Assembly: GCA_040905285.1 (NCBI GenBank)
Contig: JBBDRV010000128.1
Span: forward strand, 1-6,619
DNA length: 6,619 bases
DNA from: JBBDRV01 sp040905285
GTDB taxonomy: Bacteria; Bacteroidota; Rhodothermia; Balneolales; Balneolaceae
Direction: 5' to 3'
A program made the position numbers and the translations under genes. Of this stretch, positions 1-5,404 are shown piece after piece. The stretch's first letter is position 1. Every line of letters starts with the position of its first letter. The notes beneath the pieces were generated by a model. The model saw only the letters and a list, made by a program, of their open reading frames with translations, ran no database searches and had not been told where the DNA came from.

Positions 1-1816
1 TGTGAATCTCGACAAGGCTCGCCTTTTGCTATGGCCGGTCAAGAAAAAATACGGCAGGAACATTTCGTGGTCCGATCTGATGATCCTTGCCGGGAACTGC
101 GCTCTGGAATCCATGGGATTCACGACATTCGGTTTCGCCGGTGGACGTGAAGATGCCTGGGAACCCGGGGAGGATGTTTATTGGGGGGCTGAAGGCGAAT
201 GGCTCGGAAGCGAGCGCCACGCCGAGGACGGAGAGCTCGAGACGCCGCTTGCCGCCGACCACATGGGCCTGATCTACGTAAACCCGGAAGGGCCGCACGG
301 GGAACCGGACCCGGCAAAGGCAGCGCACTTCATTCGACAGACGTTCGCCCGCATGGCGATGAATGACGAGGAAACGGTTGCGCTCATTGCCGGCGGACAT
401 ACGTTCGGGAAAGTCCATGGCGCCGCTTCCGAAGATCACCTGGGTCCTGACTCCGAGACCGCCTCTATCGAGCAGCAGGGTCTCGGCTGGCAAAACAGCT
501 TTGGCACCGGTAAAGGATCTGACACGATCACCAGTGGGCTGGAAGGAACCTGGACCGAAACGCCTACACAATGGAGCAACAAGTTTCTGGATAATCTGTT
601 CAATTACGAATGGGAGCTGACCAAAAGCCCGGCCGGCAAATGGCAGTGGAAACCGGAGGACGGCGCCGGGGAAGGCACCGTTCCGGATGCACATGAGCCG
701 GACAAAAAGCATGCTCCGTTTATGCTTACCACGGACCTCTCACTGAAAGTGGACCCGGAATACGAGAAGATCGCTAGGCGGTTCCATGAGCATCCGGATG
801 AATTTGCAGACGCTTTCGCCCGTGCGTGGTACAAGCTCACCCACCGTGACATGGGCCCCAGAGAACGCTACCTGGGACCGGAAGTTCCCGAAGAAGAACT
901 GTTGTGGCAAGATCCCATACCCGAAGTGAGCCACGGGTTGATTGACCAAAAGGACATTACCTGGCTCAAAGCCGGGATCCTGGACTCGGGATTGACCGTG
1001 TCCGAACTGGCTTCCACCGCCTGGGCGTCCGCTTCAACATTTCGCGGATCCGACAAGCGAGGGGGTGCAAACGGTGCACACATACGTCTGGCTCCGCAGA
1101 AAGACTGGGAAGTCAACAATCCCGATAAACTGGCGACCGTACTCAAGGCGCTCGAAGCCATACAGAAGGAGTTTAACAGGGCTCAATCCGGTGATAAAAA
1201 CGTTTCCATGGCCGATCTCATCGTTCTCGGCGGATGCGCGGCTGTCGAGAAAGCTGCTGAAAAGGCAGGCCATAAGGTAACCGTGCCGTTTATCCCGGGA
1301 CGTGCCGATGCATCACAGGAGCAAACCGATGTGGAATCATTCGATTACCTTGAGCCGGGTGCGGACGGATTCCGTAACTACTTCAACCCCAGACATAAAA
1401 CAACAGCGGAAGAGATGCTGGTTGACAAAGCCCAGCTGCTCACGCTGACGGCCCCTGAAATGACTGTGCTCCTTGGCGGCATGCGTGTGCTTGACACCAA
1501 CTACGATCAGTCACAGCATGGGGTTTTCACCGATCGTCCGGGAGTCTTGACGAACGACTATTTCGTGAACCTGCTTGATCTGAGTACGACCTGGAAAGCG
1601 ACGTCGGATAAACAGGACGTCTTTGAGGGCCGCGATCGCACGTCCGGAGAGAAAAAGTGGACCGGGACCCGCGTGGATCTGATCCACAGTTCAAACTCCG
1701 AACTGCGGGCGCTTGCTGAAGTCTATGCCACTGAAGGTGCCGAAGAGAAGTTCATAAAGGACTTTGTTGCAGCCTGGGACAAGGTTATGAACCTGGACCG
1801 GTTCGACCTGGATTGA
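1..1816 (+). CDS. katG: Catalase-peroxidase KatG, 5'-truncated by the window edge
   Basis: This is a bifunctional haem catalase-peroxidase that destroys H2O2 and oxidises peroxidase substrates in the cytoplasm. The 604 visible residues match KatG almost throughout, from the NLDKAR segment to the C-terminal end MNLDRFDLD. The first about 138 residues, which carry the distal Arg/Trp/His site, lie left of the window. The GTG at position 2 is an internal Val codon, not a start. Numbering from that codon, Tyr92 (GLIYVNPEG) and Met118 (RMAMND) are two members of the Met-Tyr-Trp adduct needed for catalase activity; the Trp is off-window. His133 (GGHTFGK) is the proximal haem ligand, Asp245 (TTDLSL) its partner, and Arg289 (RYLGP) the mobile switch arginine. 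The degenerate C-terminal domain follows from about residue 310 and looks intact. The sequence is GC-rich compared with what follows. No OxyR, PerR or Fur gene is in view, so regulation cannot be read here. Confidence 0.98.
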   Translation, partial: VNLDKARLLLWPVKKKYGRNISWSDLMILAGNCALESMGFTTFGFAGGREDAWEPGEDVYWGAEGEWLGSERHAEDGELETPLAADHMGLIYVNPEGPHGEPDPAKAAHFIRQTFARMAMNDEETVALIAGGHTFGKVHGAASEDHLGPDSETASIEQQGLGWQNSFGTGKGSDTITSGLEGTWTETPTQWSNKFLDNLFNYEWELTKSPAGKWQWKPEDGAGEGTVPDAHEPDKKHAPFMLTTDLSLKVDPEYEKIARRFHEHPDEFADAFARAWYKLTHRDMGPRERYLGPEVPEEELLWQDPIPEVSHGLIDQKDITWLKAGILDSGLTVSELASTAWASASTFRGSDKRGGANGAHIRLAPQKDWEVNNPDKLATVLKALEAIQKEFNRAQSGDKNVSMADLIVLGGCAAVEKAAEKAGHKVTVPFIPGRADASQEQTDVESFDYLEPGADGFRNYFNPRHKTTAEEMLVDKAQLLTLTAPEMTVLLGGMRVLDTNYDQSQHGVFTDRPGVLTNDYFVNLLDLSTTWKATSDKQDVFEGRDRTSGEKKWTGTRVDLIHSSNSELRALAEVYATEGAEEKFIKDFVAAWDKVMNLDRFDLD

Positions 1817-1851
1817 TTTTATATTCGGGTGCATTACTATGCCACTGAGTT

Positions 1852-1865
1852 GCCGGACATCCGGC
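1852..1865 (+). terminator. Small GC-rich hairpin after katG, possible terminator
   Basis: GCCGGA-CA-TCCGGC is a perfect inverted repeat 36 bases after the katG stop codon. It is the only stable hairpin seen between katG and the hip promoter. No U-run follows (next bases GGATTT), so it is at best a weak intrinsic terminator, and it could instead protect the katG 3' end. Confidence 0.3.
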
Positions 1866-1944
1866 GGATTTATGGATAAGCCACTTTGCTGTAGTAACAG
1901 CCTGATCTCTAAACATTTCTATTATTTTCAGCTTCTCATTTTCC

Positions 1945-1962
1945 TATACCCGGTCTGATATA
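1945..1962. promoter_or_regulatory. HipB operator O1 (distal copy)
   Basis: TATACC-CGGTCT-GATATA is an 18-bp inverted repeat with one mismatch from the consensus of the other two copies (GATATA instead of GGTATA). It starts exactly 40 bp before O2. Its right half runs into TATAAT (1959-1964), so a second, weaker -10 element may sit here, but no good -35 lies 17 bp upstream. The 18-bp layout resembles the E. coli HipB site TATCC-N8-GGATA. That the local HipB binds it is inferred. Confidence 0.65.
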
Positions 1963-1975
1963 ATCATTTAATATA

Positions 1976-2004
1976 TTGCTTTTATATACCCGAAAAGGTA
2001 TAAT
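1976..2004 (+). promoter_or_regulatory. Sigma70-like promoter of the hipBST operon
   Basis: TTGCTT (1976-1981) and a perfect TATAAT (1999-2004) are separated by 17 bp. This predicts a transcript start near 2011 and a leader of about 34 nt before the hipB ATG at 2045. Operator O2 fills the spacer and overlaps the -10, so repressor binding would block RNA polymerase directly. The box set is of E. coli type rather than the TTTG/TAnnTTTG type of many Bacteroidota. Confidence 0.65.
1985..2002. promoter_or_regulatory. HipB operator O2, over the promoter
   Basis: TATACC-CGAAAA-GGTATA is an inverted repeat with perfect 6-bp arms. It lies between the -35 and -10 elements and shares four bases with the -10 hexamer. 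It starts 40 bp after O1 and 40 bp before O3, so all three sites lie near the same DNA face (about 3.8 turns apart). This suits cooperative autorepression by HipB or by the HipB-HipS-HipT complex. Confidence 0.75.
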
Positions 2005-2024
2005 ATCTATGAAAACATAAATAT

Positions 2025-2042
2025 TATACCCTTGAAGGTATA
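2025..2042. promoter_or_regulatory. HipB operator O3, overlapping the hipB ribosome binding site
   Basis: TATACC-CTTGAA-GGTATA has perfect 6-bp arms and ends two bases before the hipB ATG. The SD of hipB (TGAAGG, 2033-2038) is inside it. Because it lies downstream of the predicted transcript start, the same repeat can also fold in the mRNA as a 6-bp stem that pairs the GG of the SD. Confidence 0.7.
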
Positions 2043-2044
2043 CT

Positions 2045-2266
2045 ATGGCTAGTACGAAGGAATTGATCGATTTTGTAAAGACTCGTCGGAATCACTTGGG
2101 TCTGACCCAAAAAGAGCTGGCCGAACGAGCCGGTGTTGGACTTCGATTTATTCGGGATTTAGAGCAGGGGAAGGAGAGTCTTCAGCTGGACAAGGTGAAC
2201 CAGGTACTTGTGTTGTTCGGCCATAAAATGGGACCGATTAAAATTGAGGACCGCGATGAGTTATAG
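2045..2266 (+). CDS. hipB: HipB-like XRE-family antitoxin/repressor
   Basis: This is a 73-residue DNA-binding protein, first gene of the three-gene module. Nearly the whole protein is one Xre/Cro-type helix-turn-helix domain. Residues 20-42 read LTQKELAERAGVG followed by LRFIRDLEQGK, with the recognition helix around residues 32-39. The Gly42 turn and the following Leu-rich helix (46-58) are typical of HipB. The short tail after residue 60 has no obvious extra domain. The start at 2045 follows TGAAGG with a 6-base spacer. The family binds DNA as a dimer and represses its own operon. Here three matching inverted repeats lie directly upstream, which supports the role. Its last 11 bases overlap hipS. 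In HipBST systems HipB is mainly the DNA-binding part and HipS does the neutralising; that division of labour is carried over here by inference. Confidence 0.9.
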   Translation: MASTKELIDFVKTRRNHLGLTQKELAERAGVGLRFIRDLEQGKESLQLDKVNQVLVLFGHKMGPIKIEDRDEL

Positions 2267-2576
2267 AAAAGCTGACATCTATGTGAATGGCACAAAAGCC
2301 GGGGTGCTCGAAGAGACGGAATCCGGCTATCGATTTCAATATGATTCAGAATACCTTTCTCACGAGAAGCCCGAGTTGGTAAGCTTAACGTTGCCTCTTC
2401 AGCAAGAACCGTATGAATCGCACGTACTGTTCCCTTTTTTTGACGGGCTGATACCGGAAGGTTGGCTGCTTGATGTGGTTGAAGACATCTGGAAAGTCAG
2501 TCCGAAAGATCGAATGGGTCTGCTGCTGGTGAGTTGCCTGGACACCGTTGGAAACGCAAGCGTGAGGGAGTCATGA
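2256..2576 (+). CDS. hipS: HipS-like antitoxin (HipA N-terminal subdomain 1 homologue)
   Basis: This is a 106-residue protein matching only the first subdomain of HipA (the Couple_hipA type): an opening KADIYVNGTKAGVL strand pair, an LVSLTLPL strand, then FPFFDGLIPEGWLLD and a helical end with PKDRMGLLL. The frame stays open upstream, but ATG 2256 is the sensible start. GAGGA (2246-2250) sits 5 bases before it, and the protein then begins at the usual family position. It overlaps the hipB end by 11 bases and the hipT start by 4 (ATGA), so translation is probably coupled. In E. coli O127:H6 HipBST, HipS is the antitoxin and puts a conserved Trp into the kinase active site. Trp70 in EGWLLD is the likely counterpart. 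An alternative reading is a HipA gene split in two, but the clean SD, start and overlaps argue for real separate genes. Confidence 0.88.
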   Translation: MSYRKADIYVNGTKAGVLEETESGYRFQYDSEYLSHEKPELVSLTLPLQQEPYESHVLFPFFDGLIPEGWLLDVVEDIWKVSPKDRMGLLLVSCLDTVGNASVRES

Positions 2577-3514
2577 ATAGGTGCCTGATTTGCGCCGACT
2601 CCGTGAATAATGAAGAACATTATCATCCGAAGTGTTTACAGAAATTATTCGATAGCAAAGAGACACCGGATTTAAATGTCAGTTATAGTGAATTGTCGGA
2701 ACTGGCTAAAAAGTCTGTGCATAAGCGAGTGACTGTTCCGGGTGTACAAACCAAGTTGTCGCTGCAGATTGAAAAGAAAGCTCAAGGAACCAGTAAGCTT
2801 ACCATCGTTGGTTTATGGGGGCGGTATATTTTGAAACCCCCATCAAACCGATGGCCTGAACTTCCTGAAAATGAACACTGTACCATGATGATGGCCGAGG
2901 TCGCCGGTATAGAAACCGTGTCTTATGGATTGATTCATCTCGCTTCGGGTGAACTCGCTTATATCACAAAGCGAATGGATCGTGATGAACAAGGTAATAA
3001 ATTTGCTATGGAAGACATGTGTCAACTTACCGGGCGTTTAACCGAAGACAAATATAAGGGATCCCATGAACAGATAGCCAGAACGGTTAAACAGTTTTCC
3101 GCCAACCCCCTGTTTGATCTAACACGACTGTTTGAATTGGTTCTATTCAGCTATCTAACCGGTAACGGTGATATGCACCTGAAGAACTTCTCACTGCTTA
3201 ACGATCCGGAATTGGGCTGGAAATTAGCTCCAGCTTATGATCTCTTGTCCACAAGACTCGTCATACCCGAAGAGAAAGATCCTGAAGCGCTGGCACTGAC
3301 TCTAACAGGCAAGAAAAGCAACTTCCAGCCCATATCGTTTAATGAATTCGGAAAAAGCATTGGCCTGAATGAAAAACAGGTCACAAATATTGTTGAAAAA
3401 CTCCTCAGCAAGAGAAAAACATTTAACGAAACCGTTGAAAAATCCTTTTTATCTGACGGAATGAAGGATACATATAAAGTGATCCTGTCAAGAAGATTTA
3501 ACGTTTTTGAATAA
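2573..3514 (+). CDS. hipT: HipT-like serine/threonine kinase toxin
   Basis: This is a 313-residue HipA-family kinase lacking HipA's N-terminal subdomain. HipA is about 440 residues, while HipT-type kinases are a little over 300. ATG 2573 is chosen because GAGGGAG (2564-2570) precedes it and the family N-terminus MNRCLIC begins there. Cys4, Cys7, His18 and Cys21 form a CxxC...HxxC cluster, perhaps a zinc site. The Gly-rich loop is RVTVPGVQTK (52-61). Lys88 (YILKPP) is the likely ATP lysine. EDMCQLTGRL (147-156) is a family motif. Asp200 and Asn205 (GNGDMHLKN) are the catalytic Asp and metal-binding Asn, and Asp223 (APAYDLL) is the metal-binding Asp. All key residues are present, so it should be active. 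E. coli HipT phosphorylates TrpS and E. coli HipA phosphorylates GltX; the target here is unknown. The gene ends with four in-frame stops (TAA TAA TAA TAG). Confidence 0.92.
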   Translation: MNRCLICADSVNNEEHYHPKCLQKLFDSKETPDLNVSYSELSELAKKSVHKRVTVPGVQTKLSLQIEKKAQGTSKLTIVGLWGRYILKPPSNRWPELPENEHCTMMMAEVAGIETVSYGLIHLASGELAYITKRMDRDEQGNKFAMEDMCQLTGRLTEDKYKGSHEQIARTVKQFSANPLFDLTRLFELVLFSYLTGNGDMHLKNFSLLNDPELGWKLAPAYDLLSTRLVIPEEKDPEALALTLTGKKSNFQPISFNEFGKSIGLNEKQVTNIVEKLLSKRKTFNETVEKSFLSDGMKDTYKVILSRRFNVFE

Positions 3515-3597
3515 TAATAATAGGGTATACCATTCACTTCGGTCGTACAGAGAGTCTTTCGGGTGAGGTCGCTTACCGTTTTGCCGTCGGTTTTGCA

Positions 3598-3786
3598 CTA
3601 TTCGCCCCTGAACGAAATAAATGCAATGTAGATTCCTGCAAGAAATCCAGCAGCCACAAGCAGGACTGTGTATGGAGCAAATATCTGCGGCCAATTTGCC
3701 CCGATAGCAATACCAAGAAATAGCAGTGAAAGTTTGAAAATTGCTAGTTGCAACAAGGTGAACGTATAGTTCTTTAATAGTTTCAT
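3598..3786 (-). CDS. Small membrane protein, two predicted transmembrane helices
   Basis: I do not recognise this 62-residue protein. It starts with a basic end (MKLLKNY) and has two hydrophobic stretches, about residues 9-29 (from LLQLAIFKLSLLFLGIAIG) and 37-57 (from APYTVLLVAAGFLAGIYIAF). A short polar turn with Asn-Trp-Pro joins them, and the end is basic/acidic (FRGE). This suggests a hairpin in the inner membrane with both ends in the cytoplasm. The start is well supported: on the minus strand AAAAGGAAA (complement of 3792-3800) places AGGA 7 bases before the ATG. The gene converges on hipT with an 83-base gap and diverges from the DinB-family gene. It could be a lone membrane peptide of unknown role. 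A type I toxin is less likely, because such toxins usually have one helix. It is real with fair confidence; its function is unknown. Confidence 0.72.
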   Translation of the reverse strand: MKLLKNYTFTLLQLAIFKLSLLFLGIAIGANWPQIFAPYTVLLVAAGFLAGIYIAFISFRGE

Positions 3787-3827
3787 GTTCGTTTCCTTTT
3801 GAAAATCCCTGGTTTTGTGATGTAGTG

Positions 3828-3841
3828 TATCTTGTAAGATA
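3828..3841. promoter_or_regulatory. Perfect inverted repeat upstream of the small membrane protein gene
   Basis: TATCTT-GT-AAGATA is a perfect 14-bp inverted repeat 41 bases before the start of the minus-strand gene, in the divergent region shared with the DinB-family gene. Its position fits a small operator. No regulator gene lies next to it, so the factor is unknown, and a chance palindrome in AT-rich DNA is possible. Confidence 0.3.
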
Positions 3842-3958
3842 GTCAGTCTCTCGTTATCCTATTTTCCGGATGTCACAATCAACCCGCAAGAATGTCGTGA
3901 TTACCACGGGCGCGGTTGCATGCAAGACATTAAGTTGCGATAAGGAACATTTATTATC

Positions 3959-3977
3959 AAACCCCTTCCAGGGGTTT
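3959..3977. repeat. Perfect 7-bp hairpin in the leader of the DinB-family gene
   Basis: AAACCCC-TTCCA-GGGGTTT folds as a perfect 7-bp stem with a 5-base loop and ends 14 bases before the ATG at 3992. It is the strongest small hairpin seen in the window. No good SD lies between it and the ATG (only AATCATAAGCCATA), so the stem would sit at the edge of the ribosome footprint. It may act as a leader structure, or as a weak two-way terminator, since short T-runs flank it on either strand. Confidence 0.45.
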
Positions 3978-3991
3978 AATCATAAGCCATA

Positions 3992-4480
3992 ATGTCAAAC
4001 TACCTTCTCACTCAATTGGATCTTCACCAGCGGCTCTACCAGAATGTACTGGATGGATTTACGGATAAAGAAACCAACCGGCGTCCGTATGGCGATGCTA
4101 CGATGAATCACGTAAAATATTTGGCCGGGCACCTGTTGAATTCCCAATACGGCCTCGCAATGATTGCCGGGCTGGAACCCGAAATAAAATGGAACGAGCT
4201 GTTTGCCGTGATGGGGCAGTCGGTGGCGAAGGATGATTATTCCTACCCTTCCATCGAAGAAATTAAAAGTGAGTGGAATGTTTTGCATGAACCGGTACGA
4301 AAAGGACTTGAGGCATTAACGACAGACGATCTCACAAAAATCCCTCCTCCCCCTTTTGATGAAGTAGCAGAAACCGTCGGAGAACTGTGGGCGTTTATCA
4401 ATCACCACATTGCCTACCATATCGGGCAAATCAGCATTTTGAGAAAGGCTTTTGGGAAGGAGCCAATGAGTTATCAGTAA
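3992..4480 (+). CDS. DinB-family protein (four-helix metal-binding fold)
   Basis: This 162-residue protein is of the DinB/YfiT superfamily, a four-helix bundle that usually binds a divalent metal through three histidines. Members include thiol transferases (bacillithiol or mycothiol S-transferase relatives) and many proteins of unknown role. The likely metal ligands are His47 (LAGHLLNSQYG) and the HxxxH pair His139/His143 in HHIAYHIGQI, close to the C-terminus as expected. The ending ISILRKAFGKEPM is typical of the family. Length is normal for the fold. It is not the DNA polymerase DinB; the shared name comes from a Bacillus DNA-damage gene. The ATG at 3992 is the first in frame and has no clear SD; a strong hairpin lies just upstream. 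The substrate is not predictable from sequence. It is followed after 135 bases by the DUF899 gene, so it is not a tight operon member. Confidence 0.85.
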   Translation: MSNYLLTQLDLHQRLYQNVLDGFTDKETNRRPYGDATMNHVKYLAGHLLNSQYGLAMIAGLEPEIKWNELFAVMGQSVAKDDYSYPSIEEIKSEWNVLHEPVRKGLEALTTDDLTKIPPPPFDEVAETVGELWAFINHHIAYHIGQISILRKAFGKEPMSYQ

Positions 4481-4615
4481 GTAAACGGGGACCTGAAAAA
4501 AGCATACGTTGCCGGAATCAGGCAGGTTTTCCTCACTGTCAGGAACACAAAAAAGAGCTGGTCACCATAATATTTGGTAAACAACAACATCTACGAACAG
4601 GGAGAAGATATCATT

Positions 4616-5401
4616 ATGACTAAAACAAAAATAGCACTTCCGGCAATTGTATCACATGAAGAGTGGCTCACTAAAAGAAAAGCCTTGCTCAAAAAAGAGA
4701 AAGAGCTTACCCGGACCCGCGATGAATTAAACGCCGAAAGGCGACGGATGCCGATGGTACGGATTGATAAAGATTATAAATTTGAAGGACCGGAAGGAGC
4801 CGTAAACCTTCTCGATTTATTCGAAGACCGTCTCCAACTTATTATTTACCATTTTATGTTCGATCCGGATTGGAAACAGGGCTGCCCGAGCTGTTCGGCC
4901 TGGGCGGATCACATCGCCCGGGGACATCTCCATCACCTGCATTCGCGTACTACCACATTGGCTTTGGTTTCGCGAGCCCCATTCAATAAAATTGATCCAT
5001 TTAAGAAGCGCATGGGCTGGACCACTCCATGGTACTCCTCCTGCGGCAGCGATTTTAATTATGATTTTCATGTGACACAGGACGAAACCGTTGCACCCGT
5101 ACAATACAATTATCGAGACAAAGCGACACTGGAACACTTAGGCCAACACTATCATACCAAGGGCGAACAACCGGGCCTGAGCTGTTTTCTGCGAAACAGT
5201 AACAACGTTTACCACACCTATTCCACCTATGGCCGGGGGGGCGAGACGGTTGGCGGCGCTTACTATTTTCTCGACCTGACCGCACTTGGCCGGCAGGAAG
5301 AATGGGAAGAACCCAAAGGACGTGTAACCGGTCTTGGCGCCAATGCAGGCAGCAGCAAAATTCTTTATCCTGATGAATATGAAAGCTTAAATAAACAGTA
5401 A
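4616..5401 (+). CDS. DUF899 family thioredoxin-like protein
   Basis: This is a 261-residue protein of the DUF899 family, which is predicted to have a thioredoxin-like fold. Characteristic parts are the N-terminal helix with EEWLTKRKALLKKEKELT (15-32), the RDELNAERRRMP segment (35-46), the strand LIIYHFMFDPDW (75-86), then Cys90-Pro-Ser-Cys93 in a CxxC arrangement at the place of a thioredoxin active site, followed by SAWADH. The late GLGANAG and YPDEYE region completes a normal-length protein. ATG 4616 is preferred over an in-frame TTG at 4574, because AGGGAG (4599-4604) precedes it and MTKTKIALP is the usual family beginning. The biochemical role is not established; a redox role is inferred from the fold and CxxC. 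The cytoplasm is likely, as no signal peptide is seen. The preceding 135-base gap shows no clear promoter or terminator. Confidence 0.9.
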   Translation: MTKTKIALPAIVSHEEWLTKRKALLKKEKELTRTRDELNAERRRMPMVRIDKDYKFEGPEGAVNLLDLFEDRLQLIIYHFMFDPDWKQGCPSCSAWADHIARGHLHHLHSRTTTLALVSRAPFNKIDPFKKRMGWTTPWYSSCGSDFNYDFHVTQDETVAPVQYNYRDKATLEHLGQHYHTKGEQPGLSCFLRNSNNVYHTYSTYGRGGETVGGAYYFLDLTALGRQEEWEEPKGRVTGLGANAGSSKILYPDEYESLNKQ

Positions 5402-5404
5402 ATT

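Larger units (their letters stand above)
2045..3514 (+). other. HipBST-type tripartite toxin-antitoxin operon
   Basis: Three overlapping genes, hipB (DNA-binding), hipS (inhibitor) and hipT (kinase), lie under one promoter with three operators. The order and division match the tripartite system of E. coli O127:H6. Overlaps of 11 and 4 bases imply one mRNA with coupled translation, which helps keep antitoxin and toxin in proportion. No transposase, integrase or flanking repeat is visible, yet base composition is much lower in GC than katG. Confidence 0.85.

Noticed and set aside
2..4. GTG as the start of katG
   Set aside because: It aligns to an internal position about 138 residues into KatG; the distal haem-site residues must lie upstream of the window.
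29..712. Long open frame of 227 codons on the minus strand
   Set aside because: It lies wholly antisense to katG in GC-rich DNA, has no recognisable domain, and the katG frame is unmistakable; it is a codon-bias shadow.
2208..2255. Upstream extension of hipS (GTG at 2208)
   Set aside because: The extra residues overlap hipB deeply and match nothing in the family; ATG 2256 has GAGGA 5 bases upstream and gives the normal HipS beginning.
2534..2572. Upstream extension of hipT (TTG at 2534)
   Set aside because: The added basic stretch is the hipS 3' end read in another frame; ATG 2573 has a strong SD and the typical MNRCLIC start.
2256..3514. hipS and hipT as one hipA broken by a frameshift
   Set aside because: Each part has its own SD, start and stop, the junction is an ATGA overlap, and HipT has a full N-terminal Cys/His segment of its own that HipA lacks.
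3916..3925. TTGCATGCAA palindrome in the region before the DinB-family gene
   Set aside because: Ten bases, single copy, not placed on a promoter; likely chance.
4387..4623. Plus-strand open frame of 78 codons bridging the DinB-family and DUF899 genes
   Set aside because: It overlaps the DinB-family gene in another frame and has no domain, SD or conserved composition.
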